Source: Mucilaginibacter saanensis
GTDB taxonomy: Bacteria > Bacteroidota > Bacteroidia > Sphingobacteriales > Sphingobacteriaceae
Assembly (NCBI RefSeq): GCF_014200575.1
Contig: NZ_JACHBZ010000013.1
Span: forward strand, 62,001-126,000
DNA length: 64,000 nucleotides
Reading direction: 5' to 3'
The notes beneath the pieces are model-generated. The model had not been told where the DNA came from and ran no database searches. It saw only the letters and a program-made list of their open reading frames with translations. Below, one piece after another: positions 1 to 8,539 of the stretch. The first letter of the stretch is position 1. Every line of letters begins with the position of its first letter. Position numbers and translations under genes: made by a program.

Positions 1-428
1 TATTTTAAACGTTTATAGGCCTGGTTAAAATCCTTTGAAGCAAAAATAAACATCAGCTTATTGTAAGCACTTTGATTACGATAAGCAAAAAGCACCATTG
101 CCGCATATTCCTTTTTCAGCTGGTCAAGCTGGTTTTGTAAGCTATGTACGGTATTATTGCTTTCGGAGATCTGGTTATCTAAATTTCTTACTTCAGAGTT
201 TATAATATTTATTTTTTCTTCTCTCAGGTTAATCTGTGCCTTTAACAAGCTCAGTTGCTTTAAAGTAGCTTTTTTATTACTGGCAGTTTCCTGGTAATCC
301 TTGTTCAGTTGCTCCAGTTCTTCTGATAGTTTATCACGCCTGCGCTTTAATTCGGCACTGCTTTGTGCATGCACATCAACCGCTATAAATACCGTTATTA
401 TAAAGAATACTGCTTTTAAAAATTTCAT
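1..428 (-). CDS. EnvC-like murein hydrolase activator / M23 peptidase, N-terminal part
   Basis: This reading frame begins with ATG at 428 on the minus strand and runs off the left edge, so only about 142 residues are visible. It opens with a signal peptide (MKFLKAVFFIITVFIAVDVHA, cleaved near residue 21) and continues as a charged coiled coil rich in Lys, Glu and Gln, with a later segment reading YAAMVLFAYRNQSAYNKL. That layout fits the N-terminal coiled coil of EnvC/NlpD-type periplasmic proteins, whose C-terminal LytM (peptidase M23) domain activates amidases for cell separation. The LytM domain itself lies outside the window, so the call rests on the coiled coil and its place behind the DUF4292 lipoprotein gene, 17 bases away. 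Confidence 0.75.
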   Translation of the reverse strand, partial: MKFLKAVFFIITVFIAVDVHAQSSAELKRRRDKLSEELEQLNKDYQETASNKKATLKQLSLLKAQINLREEKINIINSEVRNLDNQISESNNTVHSLQNQLDQLKKEYAAMVLFAYRNQSAYNKLMFIFASKDFNQAYKRLK

Positions 429-445
429 CAAACAAACATAATTAA

Positions 446-1234
446 TTATTTGGCCGGCTCATAACCGTCAGGTATACTAAAAGGATAACTTTGCTGTACA
501 TCAAAGTCGGCTTTTGTATAGTGCAAATTAACTTGTATTTTTTTATCTTTTACTATTGATGCAATATCTATTTGCGATGGCATAATTCTGTTAGTAGCTT
601 GTATAAAGGTATTATTTACTACCTGCAATGATTGCCCAGCCAGTTGGTTTGACAAGTTTGTTTGCGTAACCTTTAAATCGGCACCTATTACCAGCTTGTA
701 CAAAAGATCCTGCAGATTACCGCTTAAGGTGCTATTACCATCAGCAGTAGTGTAATCTCCTTTTTCGTTCAGCAGTTCCGGTATGGCATTGCCTATCAGC
801 AATGACTCCAGCGTTTTATAATTAACCTGCTGACTGGCGAATTTGTATACATAGCTGAAAGGTTTTTTCAGATATACGCCCTGCAAGCGGTTAATAAGCA
901 AAATACTATCCGGAGTTATCATGGCGCGGGCAGCCTCAACGCCAAAAATAGCGGTGATGGATACCCAGATCCTTTTATCGCGCTCAATACGTATGTTCAG
1001 GGTAACGTCATTACTGTTACCGTTAATATCCAACTTGGTTTTTGCCTTGCCGGCAAACGTGTTAAAACTCACCTGCTTTGCCCTTATGGCATCCAGCTTG
1101 CTGCTCAACTTATCAACAGGCTTTGTTGTTGAATCAGATTTACGGGCAACCAATATTTGCTTACGCGCCTTACAGCTCACCATAACCAGCAGGCAGCAAA
1201 CTATAAGTAACTTATTCGCTATATTTTTTTTCAT
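446..1234 (-). CDS. DUF4292 lipoprotein
   Basis: A 262-residue envelope protein with a lipoprotein signal: hydrophobic residues 9-19 followed by VSC, so Cys21 is the probable lipidated residue. The remainder matches the DUF4292 family of Bacteroidota, whose fold is thought to resemble LolA/LolB-like lipoprotein carriers; a lipid or lipoprotein chaperone role is inference. The ATG at 1234 lies inside the end of the upstream TPR gene (stop at 1212), so the two are translationally coupled. It sits between the TPR gene and the EnvC-like gene in an envelope operon. Confidence 0.8.
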   Translation of the reverse strand: MKKNIANKLLIVCCLLVMVSCKARKQILVARKSDSTTKPVDKLSSKLDAIRAKQVSFNTFAGKAKTKLDINGNSNDVTLNIRIERDKRIWVSITAIFGVEAARAMITPDSILLINRLQGVYLKKPFSYVYKFASQQVNYKTLESLLIGNAIPELLNEKGDYTTADGNSTLSGNLQDLLYKLVIGADLKVTQTNLSNQLAGQSLQVVNNTFIQATNRIMPSQIDIASIVKDKKIQVNLHYTKADFDVQQSYPFSIPDGYEPAK

Positions 1235-2969
1235 TTATCTTACGCTCTAATACCGGCGACTGCTCACCGTAGCTTTTAGCTTTTTTCCAATTTTGTACGG
1301 CGCCTTCTGTATTACCCAGGTAAAACAAAATATCGCCATAATGTTCATACTTGGCCGAACTATTATCCTTATCATGCGCCAATGCCTTCTCCATCCATAC
1401 CTTTGCATCGGCATATTTTTTTTGCTTAAACAACACCCAGGCATAAGTATCTTCGAAAGATGCTGTATTGGGCTGCAATTCATTTGATCGTGCCGACATT
1501 TGTGCAGCTTTATCCAAAGCCTCACTTCTTAACGATAAATAATAGGCATAATTGTTTAACGTAAACGCATTGTCCGGATTATAGCTTAGTGCTTTGTCAT
1601 AAGCCTCATCAGAGCTTTTATTGTCCTTAAGATCATGGTAACAATCACCTAACAACGAAAAACTTAGCGAAAGTAAGTCCTTATCCTGAATTTCTAATGA
1701 AGTTGCATTTTTAGCATAGCCCAGTGCCTTTTTGAAATCCTTTTTTTGCGCCCAGCCCACGCCCACCATATAATTCATCCACCCCTGGTTAGGAAACAGC
1801 GACAGTGCATTTTCGCCATCCTTAATGGTGCCGTCCATGTCGTTTTCGCTTAGTTCTATACGTACCAGCTGTTCGTGCACGGCATAAACCTGCTCATTAA
1901 GTGCAATTGATTTTTTGTATGCCGCCTTAGCCTCTTTGTATTTTGCACTTTGCAGCAACATGTCGCCATATATAGCATAGGCCTTGGCATCGGCCGGATG
2001 GGCAATTGTTAATATACGGCTTAGTTCAAGTGCACTGGCTTTAGCATTAGGTTCAGGAAACTTGGGGAAATAACCCGCAATGATCCTGATCTTTTCATCA
2101 ATACTCACATCCTGATTTGCAAATGCAAGTGTAAGCTCACTAAAGCTGGCATCGTTATTTTTTTTGTCGCGGTAAATATCGGCCAAGGCCAGGTGTACCA
2201 TGCCATTACTGCCATCCAACTTTTCGGCCTTTTGTAAAACGTTAAGTGCTTTGTCACTTAACCCGTTTGAGTTATAAATTTCAGACAATAACAAATAATA
2301 CCTGATTTGACCTGGATTATCAACAATGGCCTTTTCAAGTTCGGCAGCTGCCTGATCAATTTTACCCTGTTTAAGATAAATTTTTTGGCGGCTTGCCAAA
2401 ATATCGTCACTTGGGCCGTTAAGCTGCTCCAGTTGGTTGTACACTTTAAGCGCATCATCATACTTTTTTAAAAGCAGGTATGCATTGGCCTTATCAAAAT
2501 AATAGTCGGGTTTATCAGGGTTGATCCGGATTAGCTGGGTAAATACATTTTCAAGCTTGCTGATGTTGTTGTTCTTTTCATAACTATCGGCCAGGGCCAC
2601 CCAATACCATTCATTATCAGGACTGATAGTTACCGCTTTTTCCAGCAATGGCAGGGCACCGGCATAATCATTTTGTGTCTTTTTAAGATTAGCCAGTTCA
2701 AACATCGAGGCATCATTTGAAGGGTCGGTTTGTAGCACCCGCTCAAACATATCTGCCGCCAGCTTGGTATTATCAATAGTTTTTTCGCGCAGGGCGGAGA
2801 AAAAAAGCTGTTTAACAATGGTACTGTCAATAGGAGCCAAAGGTTTGGCTGCCACCTTTTGGGCCAATACATGTTGCGAGAGTAAAAAGGGTACAAAACA
2901 AAATACAACTACAGCATAGTTTAATTTGCCATAATTCCCTTTTATATTATATGTTACCTCATTGCCCAT
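1212..2969 (-). CDS. Secreted tetratricopeptide repeat protein
   Basis: A 585-residue protein with an N-terminal hydrophobic stretch (about residues 18-36, ending in LAQ) that looks like a signal peptide, followed by about twelve TPR helical pairs. Typical repeat signatures are visible, such as NPDKPDYYFDKANAYLLLK and YNPDNAFTLNNYAYYLS. TPR arrays act as protein-binding scaffolds, here probably in the periplasm or at the outer membrane. It lies between dut (44 bases upstream) and the DUF4292 gene (overlapping by 23 bases) in what looks like one minus-strand operon. The binding partner cannot be told from the sequence. Confidence 0.85.
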   Translation of the reverse strand: MGNEVTYNIKGNYGKLNYAVVVFCFVPFLLSQHVLAQKVAAKPLAPIDSTIVKQLFFSALREKTIDNTKLAADMFERVLQTDPSNDASMFELANLKKTQNDYAGALPLLEKAVTISPDNEWYWVALADSYEKNNNISKLENVFTQLIRINPDKPDYYFDKANAYLLLKKYDDALKVYNQLEQLNGPSDDILASRQKIYLKQGKIDQAAAELEKAIVDNPGQIRYYLLLSEIYNSNGLSDKALNVLQKAEKLDGSNGMVHLALADIYRDKKNNDASFSELTLAFANQDVSIDEKIRIIAGYFPKFPEPNAKASALELSRILTIAHPADAKAYAIYGDMLLQSAKYKEAKAAYKKSIALNEQVYAVHEQLVRIELSENDMDGTIKDGENALSLFPNQGWMNYMVGVGWAQKKDFKKALGYAKNATSLEIQDKDLLSLSFSLLGDCYHDLKDNKSSDEAYDKALSYNPDNAFTLNNYAYYLSLRSEALDKAAQMSARSNELQPNTASFEDTYAWVLFKQKKYADAKVWMEKALAHDKDNSSAKYEHYGDILFYLGNTEGAVQNWKKAKSYGEQSPVLERKINEKKYSE

Positions 2970-3013
2970 GCTTCGCTTCCTGAATATCGTTCTATTGCTA
3001 CCCGGTTTGTATC

Positions 3014-3454
3014 TTATTTTAAACCAATGCCCGTATGGCCAAAGCCACCTTCGCCGCGTGTAGTTTCGTTCAGTATCTCTACTTCGTCCCAGTTTACCTT
3101 TTCGTGTTTGGCAACTACCATCTGGGCAATGCGATCACCAGTATTAATTTCAAATACCTCGGCCGAGAAATTAATAAGCAACACTTTGATCTCTCCGCGA
3201 TAATCAGCATCAATAGTACCGGGCGAGTTAACAATACCTATACCATGTTTAAATGCCAGTCCGCTGCGCGGTCTTATCTGTGCTTCAAACCCCTCTGGCA
3301 GTTCAATATACAAGCCGGTTGGTATCAGTTTGCGCTCCATTGGCTTAAGCAATATAGTTTCATCAACACTGGCACGGAGATCCATACCCGCAGCGTGAGC
3401 CGTTTCATAAGCAGGTAAACTATTGTTTGATTTGTTAATTATACGGATGATCAT
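3014..3454 (-). CDS. dut: dUTP diphosphatase
   Basis: A 146-residue homotrimeric-type dUTPase, which hydrolyses dUTP to dUMP and pyrophosphate to keep uracil out of DNA and supply dTMP synthesis. The conserved motifs are present in order: AAGMDLRA near residue 21, [11 protein letters not shown] near 62, [16 protein letters not shown] near 73-88, and the flexible C-terminal GEGGFGHTG that closes over the active site. Length is normal for the family. The start overlaps the stop of the upstream flippase gene by four bases (ATGA-type coupling). Confidence 0.97.
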   Translation of the reverse strand: MIIRIINKSNNSLPAYETAHAAGMDLRASVDETILLKPMERKLIPTGLYIELPEGFEAQIRPRSGLAFKHGIGIVNSPGTIDADYRGEIKVLLINFSAEVFEINTGDRIAQMVVAKHEKVNWDEVEILNETTRGEGGFGHTGIGLK

Positions 3455-4935
3455 CGTTTACTAAATATAACTTTTAAATCCTTGCGCTCAAAATAATAGG
3501 TGGCCAATGCAAATAACAGCAAAAGCCCGTTACCTGCAAACAAGTTTCGTTTAAATACTGTAAAAGATAAAAACACCATGACAATTGAGGCCACAATATA
3601 AGCCAGATTCTTTTTGATGTTGTATGGTATTGGGTAATTTTTTTGTCCCCATAAATAGGATAACACCATCATGGTAGCATAAGCCGCCAGCGATATCCAT
3701 GCCGAAGCCATATAGCTATATTTGGGAATAAAGACCACATTAAGTATAATGGTTAATATAGCCCCTACTCCTGATATATATAATCCGTATTTGGTTTGGT
3801 CAGATAGCTTATACCAAACCGAAAGGTTCATATAAATACCTAAACTCACATAACCGAAAAGTAACACCGGCACTACGCCCAGGCCTGACCAATAGGAGCT
3901 TTTGATGAAATGTTTTAATATTTCGATATTGGCTACCAACCCTACAAATATTACGCAAACTGCAATTACAAAATAATTCATAATGCGGGCGTAGGTTTGC
4001 GTGGCGTTTTTATTTTTAGCATGACTAAAAAAGAAAGGCTCGGCCCCTAATCTGAAAGCCTGTACAAATATGCTCAGGAACAAGGATATTTTAGCACAAC
4101 CTGAATAAATACCAACAGCGGTACCGCTCAAGTTTTCGGGCAGTAGTTTACCGAGCAGTAGTTTATCAAGGTTTTCATTAATTACAAATGAAATATTGGC
4201 CACCAGCACAGGCCAGCTGTATAAAAACATTTCAAACAGCATGGGCCAGTTAAACTTAAACCGCAGCTTCAATAACTCAGGCAGTAATATTAATAAGGTA
4301 ATACCGCTTGATATAAAGTTTGATACAAATACGTAACCCAGCCAACCCTGCCTGAACCATCCGCTTATCCATGCGGCGCCTACCATTTGATGTTTTATAA
4401 TAAAAGGCAGCCCGTATATGAAGGTTAAGTTAAAGCCTACAAAAATGAGCACATTAATCAATTTAATGATGCCATATCTGCCCGGCCTTCCGTCGGCACG
4501 TAACCTTGCAAAAGGAATAACCGCCAGCGCATCAAGCACCAGAACGGCTATAAAGTATTTTACATATAGTATATAATCGGTGTGCGGGGTGTGCGAATCA
4601 ATACTGATATCGGTTGCTATATTTCCAATAAAGGGAAGCGTGCAAAGCAAAAAAAGTACCGACAGGGTAAATATGGCAATAAACGCATTATCATAAACCG
4701 CCTGCTTATCATCCTCGCGTTTGTTCAGGTACCTAAAAAAGGTGGTTTCCATGCCAAATGCCAGTAATGGGTTAAGCATTGATACCCAGCTGAACATGGT
4801 AGTAAATATGCCATAAACACCGGGATTATAAGCCCGGGTATATATTGGAGTTAGCAAAAAACTAAGCACCCTTGATACTACAGTACTTAGTCCGTATATG
4901 GCCGTTTGCCCGGCAAATTTTTTAGCAGTTGACAA
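3451..4935 (-). CDS. Polysaccharide flippase (Wzx/PST-like)
   Basis: A 494-residue integral membrane protein with about 14 hydrophobic segments along its whole length, the layout of the polysaccharide transporter branch of the MOP superfamily. These proteins move lipid-linked saccharide units across the inner membrane. The N-terminus ([28 protein letters not shown]) is the usual first helix of the family. It is the first gene of the minus-strand operon that continues with dut. It is distinct from the second flippase at 45292, which sits in a glycosyltransferase cluster. The substrate is unknown; lipid II or another envelope saccharide are both possible. Confidence 0.88.
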   Translation of the reverse strand: MSTAKKFAGQTAIYGLSTVVSRVLSFLLTPIYTRAYNPGVYGIFTTMFSWVSMLNPLLAFGMETTFFRYLNKREDDKQAVYDNAFIAIFTLSVLFLLCTLPFIGNIATDISIDSHTPHTDYILYVKYFIAVLVLDALAVIPFARLRADGRPGRYGIIKLINVLIFVGFNLTFIYGLPFIIKHQMVGAAWISGWFRQGWLGYVFVSNFISSGITLLILLPELLKLRFKFNWPMLFEMFLYSWPVLVANISFVINENLDKLLLGKLLPENLSGTAVGIYSGCAKISLFLSIFVQAFRLGAEPFFFSHAKNKNATQTYARIMNYFVIAVCVIFVGLVANIEILKHFIKSSYWSGLGVVPVLLFGYVSLGIYMNLSVWYKLSDQTKYGLYISGVGAILTIILNVVFIPKYSYMASAWISLAAYATMMVLSYLWGQKNYPIPYNIKKNLAYIVASIVMVFLSFTVFKRNLFAGNGLLLLFALATYYFERKDLKVIFSKR

Positions 4936-4975
4936 TGTTGATGTATAGGGTAATTAAAATAATACAGCCTGTGTA

Positions 4976-5257
4976 TTACAGGCTCCTTTTTACAACTTCA
5001 AAATTACGATAGTTTTTTAATTCGCCCTCATGGCTTTCAACAGAAGTTACTTGGGCATCCTGGGGGCCCTCATTACACCAGTCCATAAACATATCCATCA
5101 TGGTTTCATCAGCCTCGGCCGCTATAAAAACGTCGCCGTTGGGTTCGTTTTTTACAAAACCGCGAACCCCCAACTGGTCAGCGACTGCCTTAGTGGCTTT
5201 ACGATAAAAAACGCCCTGAACTTTACCCTTTACTGTGATATCGAGATGCCTGATCAT
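4976..5257 (-). CDS. acyP: Acylphosphatase
   Basis: A 93-residue acylphosphatase, which hydrolyses the carboxyl-phosphate bond of acylphosphates such as carbamoyl phosphate or 1,3-bisphosphoglycerate. The family signature GKVQGVFYRK carries the phosphate-binding Arg19, and GFVKNEPNGDV carries the catalytic Asn37; the 18-residue spacing between them equals that of characterised acylphosphatases. Length is typical. It lies 40 bases upstream of the flippase gene and on the same strand, so co-transcription is possible, though the role in that operon is not obvious. Confidence 0.94.
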   Translation of the reverse strand: MIRHLDITVKGKVQGVFYRKATKAVADQLGVRGFVKNEPNGDVFIAAEADETMMDMFMDWCNEGPQDAQVTSVESHEGELKNYRNFEVVKRSL

Positions 5258-5348
5258 TATAAGTTGATTGGATTTATTTGTTGAGTGAGTGAATAGTTAA
5301 ATGCTTTTACAAATTAACTCAATACAAGCCAACCAACCTAATCAACTA

Positions 5349-6515
5349 TTAAACTAAACGGCGCACTTTGCTTTCTGGCGTTATGTTCAATCCGTCTAAA
5401 CCGGTTATCAGGTTAAGCCCTGGTGTTTTTCCGGGCTCTAACGTTCCCTTTTCCTCATCAATACCTAAAAATTCGGCCCCGTTCAAAGTACCCCATTTTA
5501 TTAACTGGGCAGTGCTCACGGCCGGAAATTTTTTCTGAATGGTACGCATCTCACTTAAAATACACAAACTTCCGTTTGATGCCAGACTATCGGTACCCAG
5601 CGTTATGTTAAAACCCTGGTCAATAAAGAGTTGTATTTTAGGCAAACGGTTTTCAATATACAAATTGGCATTGGGGCAAAAGCACCAGTTTATTTTACGA
5701 TCAAAACGTTTTATAAAATAAATGTCCTTTAAATTGGTACAGGTATTATGTACCAGCAAAACCTGCTGTTTGTTGGTTAGTAAAGGAATGATGGATTGTA
5801 GCGAGTTACGGGCCTGCGGTTTAAAATGGCTGATATCCATACCAAAATACTCATAAAGCTCCAGAAAGCCACCCAACTTATAACGGTAAAACTTATTCTC
5901 GTCCTCACATTCCTGGTTATGGATACTGATGAGGTTTTGACCCGAATCACTGTGCTTCCTGATCAGTTTAAATAATTCCTTTGATACCGAGTACGGCGCA
6001 TGCGGCGTAATAGAACAGGGCTGTGGTTTAAACTCGTTCAGCAACTCCACCGCATTATTAAAAATCTCTTCGGCCCGCTGTGGTAAAAAACCAAAGGTTT
6101 CAACAAAAGTGTGATAGTATAATTTACTGGCGGCCTTAACGGGGATGCTTAAATTACTGTTGGAGATGTCGCCAACGGCTACAATACCGTTATTATACAT
6201 CTCCTCATCCGCCTTTTGAATAGCTTCCTGCACTTCCTTATCGTCGGCTTTTCTGGAAACTTGTACATCTTTTATAAAATTGATAAGCCCTTTGCCCGGC
6301 TGTATCTTATCTTTAAGGTGCGACAACTCAATGTGGCAATGGGTATTTACAAACCCCGGACAAATAATACCACTTAAATGCTCAATAGGTCCATCTGGAG
6401 GGTTATTCTGGTCTGTAACGGCGATGATCTTACCCTGATCATCAACAGTAACAATTCCATTTTTAACAGGATCGGCATGAACGGGAAAAACGTAATCGGC
6501 TCTAAAACTTTTCAT
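5349..6515 (-). CDS. Amidohydrolase-superfamily deaminase
   Basis: A 388-residue metal-dependent hydrolase of the ATZ/TRZ-like amidohydrolase branch. The metal ligands are visible: NTHCHIE (His59 and His61), SIHNQE (His199), LVHNT (His256) and LGTDS (Asp309). Relatives deaminate aminated rings (guanine, 5'-deoxyadenosine-type compounds, aminodeoxyfutalosine). Databases often label Bacteroidota members as aminodeoxyfutalosine deaminase, but no other futalosine-pathway gene is in this window, so the substrate stays open. A good TAnnTTTG element lies about 55 bases upstream of the ATG, divergent from the rlmN promoter. Confidence 0.85.
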   Translation of the reverse strand: MKSFRADYVFPVHADPVKNGIVTVDDQGKIIAVTDQNNPPDGPIEHLSGIICPGFVNTHCHIELSHLKDKIQPGKGLINFIKDVQVSRKADDKEVQEAIQKADEEMYNNGIVAVGDISNSNLSIPVKAASKLYYHTFVETFGFLPQRAEEIFNNAVELLNEFKPQPCSITPHAPYSVSKELFKLIRKHSDSGQNLISIHNQECEDENKFYRYKLGGFLELYEYFGMDISHFKPQARNSLQSIIPLLTNKQQVLLVHNTCTNLKDIYFIKRFDRKINWCFCPNANLYIENRLPKIQLFIDQGFNITLGTDSLASNGSLCILSEMRTIQKKFPAVSTAQLIKWGTLNGAEFLGIDEEKGTLEPGKTPGLNLITGLDGLNITPESKVRRLV

Positions 6516-6567
6516 TAATGTATATCACTTAGTATCAAACTCAACGTTTTTCAATAAAACAACCCTG

Positions 6568-6575
6568 CAAAATTA
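6568..6575 (-). promoter_or_regulatory. Candidate -7 element of the amidohydrolase gene
   Basis: TAATTTTG on the minus strand matches the Bacteroidota housekeeping -7 consensus TAnnTTTG exactly. It predicts a start of transcription near 6560 and a leader of about 45 bases. No clear -33 TTG was seen. Confidence 0.5.
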
Positions 6576-6659
6576 ATTACAATTAACTTTTAGTTATTGT
6601 TTTTTATCATTCAAAAAAAAGAATGACTTTAAGATAAGACAGATTTTTTTAAATTTAAG

Positions 6660-6667
6660 TACTTTTG
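6660..6667 (+). promoter_or_regulatory. Candidate -7 element of rlmN
   Basis: TACTTTTG matches TAnnTTTG exactly and ends only four bases before the GTG start of rlmN. Transcription would start at or within a few bases of the start codon, so the mRNA may be leaderless. The -33 region is A/T-rich without a TTTG. Confidence 0.5.
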
Positions 6668-6671
6668 CACT

Positions 6672-7739
6672 GTGAATAATGCAAAAGATAAAATAGACAT
6701 CCGCAGCATCAGCCTGGAAGCCTTGCAGGAGCATTTTATCCGTATGGAGGAAAAAAGTTTCAGGGCTAAACAGGTTTATGAATGGCTTTGGAAAAAATCG
6801 TGCTTCTCTTTCAACGAAATGAGCAATATTTCAAAAGAACTGCGCACTAAACTTGATGAAAACTTTGTAATTAACAATGTTAAAATTAATTCTTCGCAAG
6901 TTAGTGCTGATAAAACTATAAAAAATTCTTTTATTTTACACGATACTCATTTAATTGAGGGCGTTTTAATTCCGACCCCTGGCCGGATGACCGCCTGTGT
7001 ATCGTCACAAGTGGGTTGCAGCCTCACATGTAAATTTTGTGCTACAGGATATATGGAGCGCAAAAGGAACCTGAATCCCGATGAAATTTATGACCAGGTA
7101 GTACTAATTGATAAACAGGCCCGTGAAAATTACGGCGTGCCATTATCAAACATTGTTTACATGGGTATGGGTGAGCCCTTGTTGAATTATGCCAATATGA
7201 TGAAGTCTGTTGAGCGCATTACAGCAGAGGACGGACTAAACATGTCACCTAAAAGAATTACCGTATCTACCGCGGGTATTGCCAAAATGATCAAAAAGCT
7301 GGGCGATGACCAGGTGAAGTTTAATCTTGCCTTGTCATTACATGCCGCTAATGACGAAAAACGCAATACCATAATGCCTATTAATGAGCAAAACTCCTTA
7401 AAGGCCCTGGCCGAGGCATTGAAATATTACTATGCCAAAACTAAAAACCCGGTTACTTACGAATATATTATTTTTGACGGCGTTAATGACGGTATCCAGG
7501 ATGCTATTGAACTGGCTAAGTTTTGTAAGCACCTGCCCTGCAAAGTAAATATTATTGAATATAACCCTATTGCCTTTGCCAGCTATATTAATGCCGGCGA
7601 AGATAAGGTAGAAGCATTTGCCGCTTATCTGCAAAAACAAGGTATTAACACCCATTTACGCCGTAGCCGCGGTAAGGATATTGATGCCGCCTGCGGGCAG
7701 CTTGCCATTAAAGAAAAAGCCAAGGTTACGGAAGTTTAA
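6672..7739 (+). CDS. rlmN: Dual-specificity 23S rRNA/tRNA A2503/A37 methyltransferase
   Basis: A 355-residue radical-SAM methyltransferase that makes 2-methyladenosine at A2503 of 23S rRNA and, in characterised enzymes, at A37 of some tRNAs. The 4Fe-4S motif is Cys116-x3-Cys120-x2-Cys123 (CSLTCKFC), the methyl-carrying cysteine is Cys341 in DAACGQ, and the SAM-binding MGMGEPLLN segment is present. The N-terminal region (RAKQVYEWLWKKS) is the family's RNA-binding helix. The start is GTG at 6672; no ATG lies nearby and the family N-terminus is complete from here. The promoter lies almost on the start codon. Confidence 0.96.
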   Translation: MNNAKDKIDIRSISLEALQEHFIRMEEKSFRAKQVYEWLWKKSCFSFNEMSNISKELRTKLDENFVINNVKINSSQVSADKTIKNSFILHDTHLIEGVLIPTPGRMTACVSSQVGCSLTCKFCATGYMERKRNLNPDEIYDQVVLIDKQARENYGVPLSNIVYMGMGEPLLNYANMMKSVERITAEDGLNMSPKRITVSTAGIAKMIKKLGDDQVKFNLALSLHAANDEKRNTIMPINEQNSLKALAEALKYYYAKTKNPVTYEYIIFDGVNDGIQDAIELAKFCKHLPCKVNIIEYNPIAFASYINAGEDKVEAFAAYLQKQGINTHLRRSRGKDIDAACGQLAIKEKAKVTEV

Positions 7740-7762
7740 AAAATCTGTGCTAAATTCATGGC

Positions 7763-8461
7763 ATGAAATTGCTGCGTGGTTACCTGGCCGATTTTGTTTC
7801 GCTACTGTTTCCAGAACTTTGTCCGGCGTGCCAGGCCAGCCTGGTGGCTAATGAACGCATCATCTGTTCAGACTGCCGCTACAATTTACCCTTCACTAAT
7901 TTCCATTTACAGGCCGATAACATTGTTGCACAGCAGTTTTATGGCAAAATTAATGTAACCGCCGCCTACGCACTATATTACTTTACCAAAGGAGGTAAAG
8001 TGCAAAACCTGATGCACCATTTTAAATATAAAGGGATGCAGCAGATTGGCACCCTGTTGGGAAACATAGCAGGCTTGCAATTAACGGAGAGCCCTGTTTT
8101 TAATACCGTTGAGCTGATTATACCTGTGCCGCTGCACAAAAGCCGGCTTAAGGAGCGCGGCTATAACCAAAGCACCTGTTTTGCACAAGGGCTGGCACAA
8201 AAGTTAAACGCCGCGGTTGAAGACGATAACCTGCAGCGGAGAGTAGCTACCGAAACGCAAACCCATAAATCGCGCTTTGCCCGTTTTGAAAACATGCAGG
8301 ATGTGTTTATGGTTAAACATCCCGAAAGGCTGATGAATAAACACATTTTACTGGTTGACGATATTGTAACCACCGGCTCAACTCTTGAAGCATGCGGTAT
8401 GGAACTGCTAAAGATACCCGGACTTACATTGAGTATAGCCACCATAGCGTATGCGCAGTAA
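7763..8461 (+). CDS. comF: ComF-family phosphoribosyltransferase-like protein
   Basis: A 232-residue ComF/GntX-type protein. The N-terminus has a four-cysteine zinc finger (Cys20, Cys23, Cys35, Cys38), and the C-terminus carries the PRPP-binding loop ILLVDDIVTTGSTL at residues 195-208. Homologues are needed for DNA uptake in naturally competent bacteria, with an uncertain enzymatic activity. The gene begins 23 bases after rlmN on the same strand, so the two are probably co-transcribed. No other competence gene is in the window. Confidence 0.9.
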   Translation: MKLLRGYLADFVSLLFPELCPACQASLVANERIICSDCRYNLPFTNFHLQADNIVAQQFYGKINVTAAYALYYFTKGGKVQNLMHHFKYKGMQQIGTLLGNIAGLQLTESPVFNTVELIIPVPLHKSRLKERGYNQSTCFAQGLAQKLNAAVEDDNLQRRVATETQTHKSRFARFENMQDVFMVKHPERLMNKHILLVDDIVTTGSTLEACGMELLKIPGLTLSIATIAYAQ

Positions 8462-8535
8462 TGAGAAGAAAATTCTAAGTCCTAAAAACTAAATTCTAAT
8501 ATCTAAATCCGAGATTGAACATCCGAAATCCCAAA
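8461..8535. repeat. Degenerate AT-rich word repeat
   Basis: The space between comF and the histidine kinase consists of imperfect units of the type CTAAATTCTAA and ATCCGAAATCCC, 7-12 bases long and not exactly periodic. The same words recur at 21115-21190 and 31478-31606. No open reading frame or hairpin with a T-tract is seen. Confidence 0.6.
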
Positions 8536-8539
8536 TACC

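Noticed and set aside
921..1250. 109-codon plus-strand frame antisense to the DUF4292 gene
   Set aside because: It lies wholly opposite well-supported coding sequence, has no family resemblance and no promoter; it is a shadow frame.
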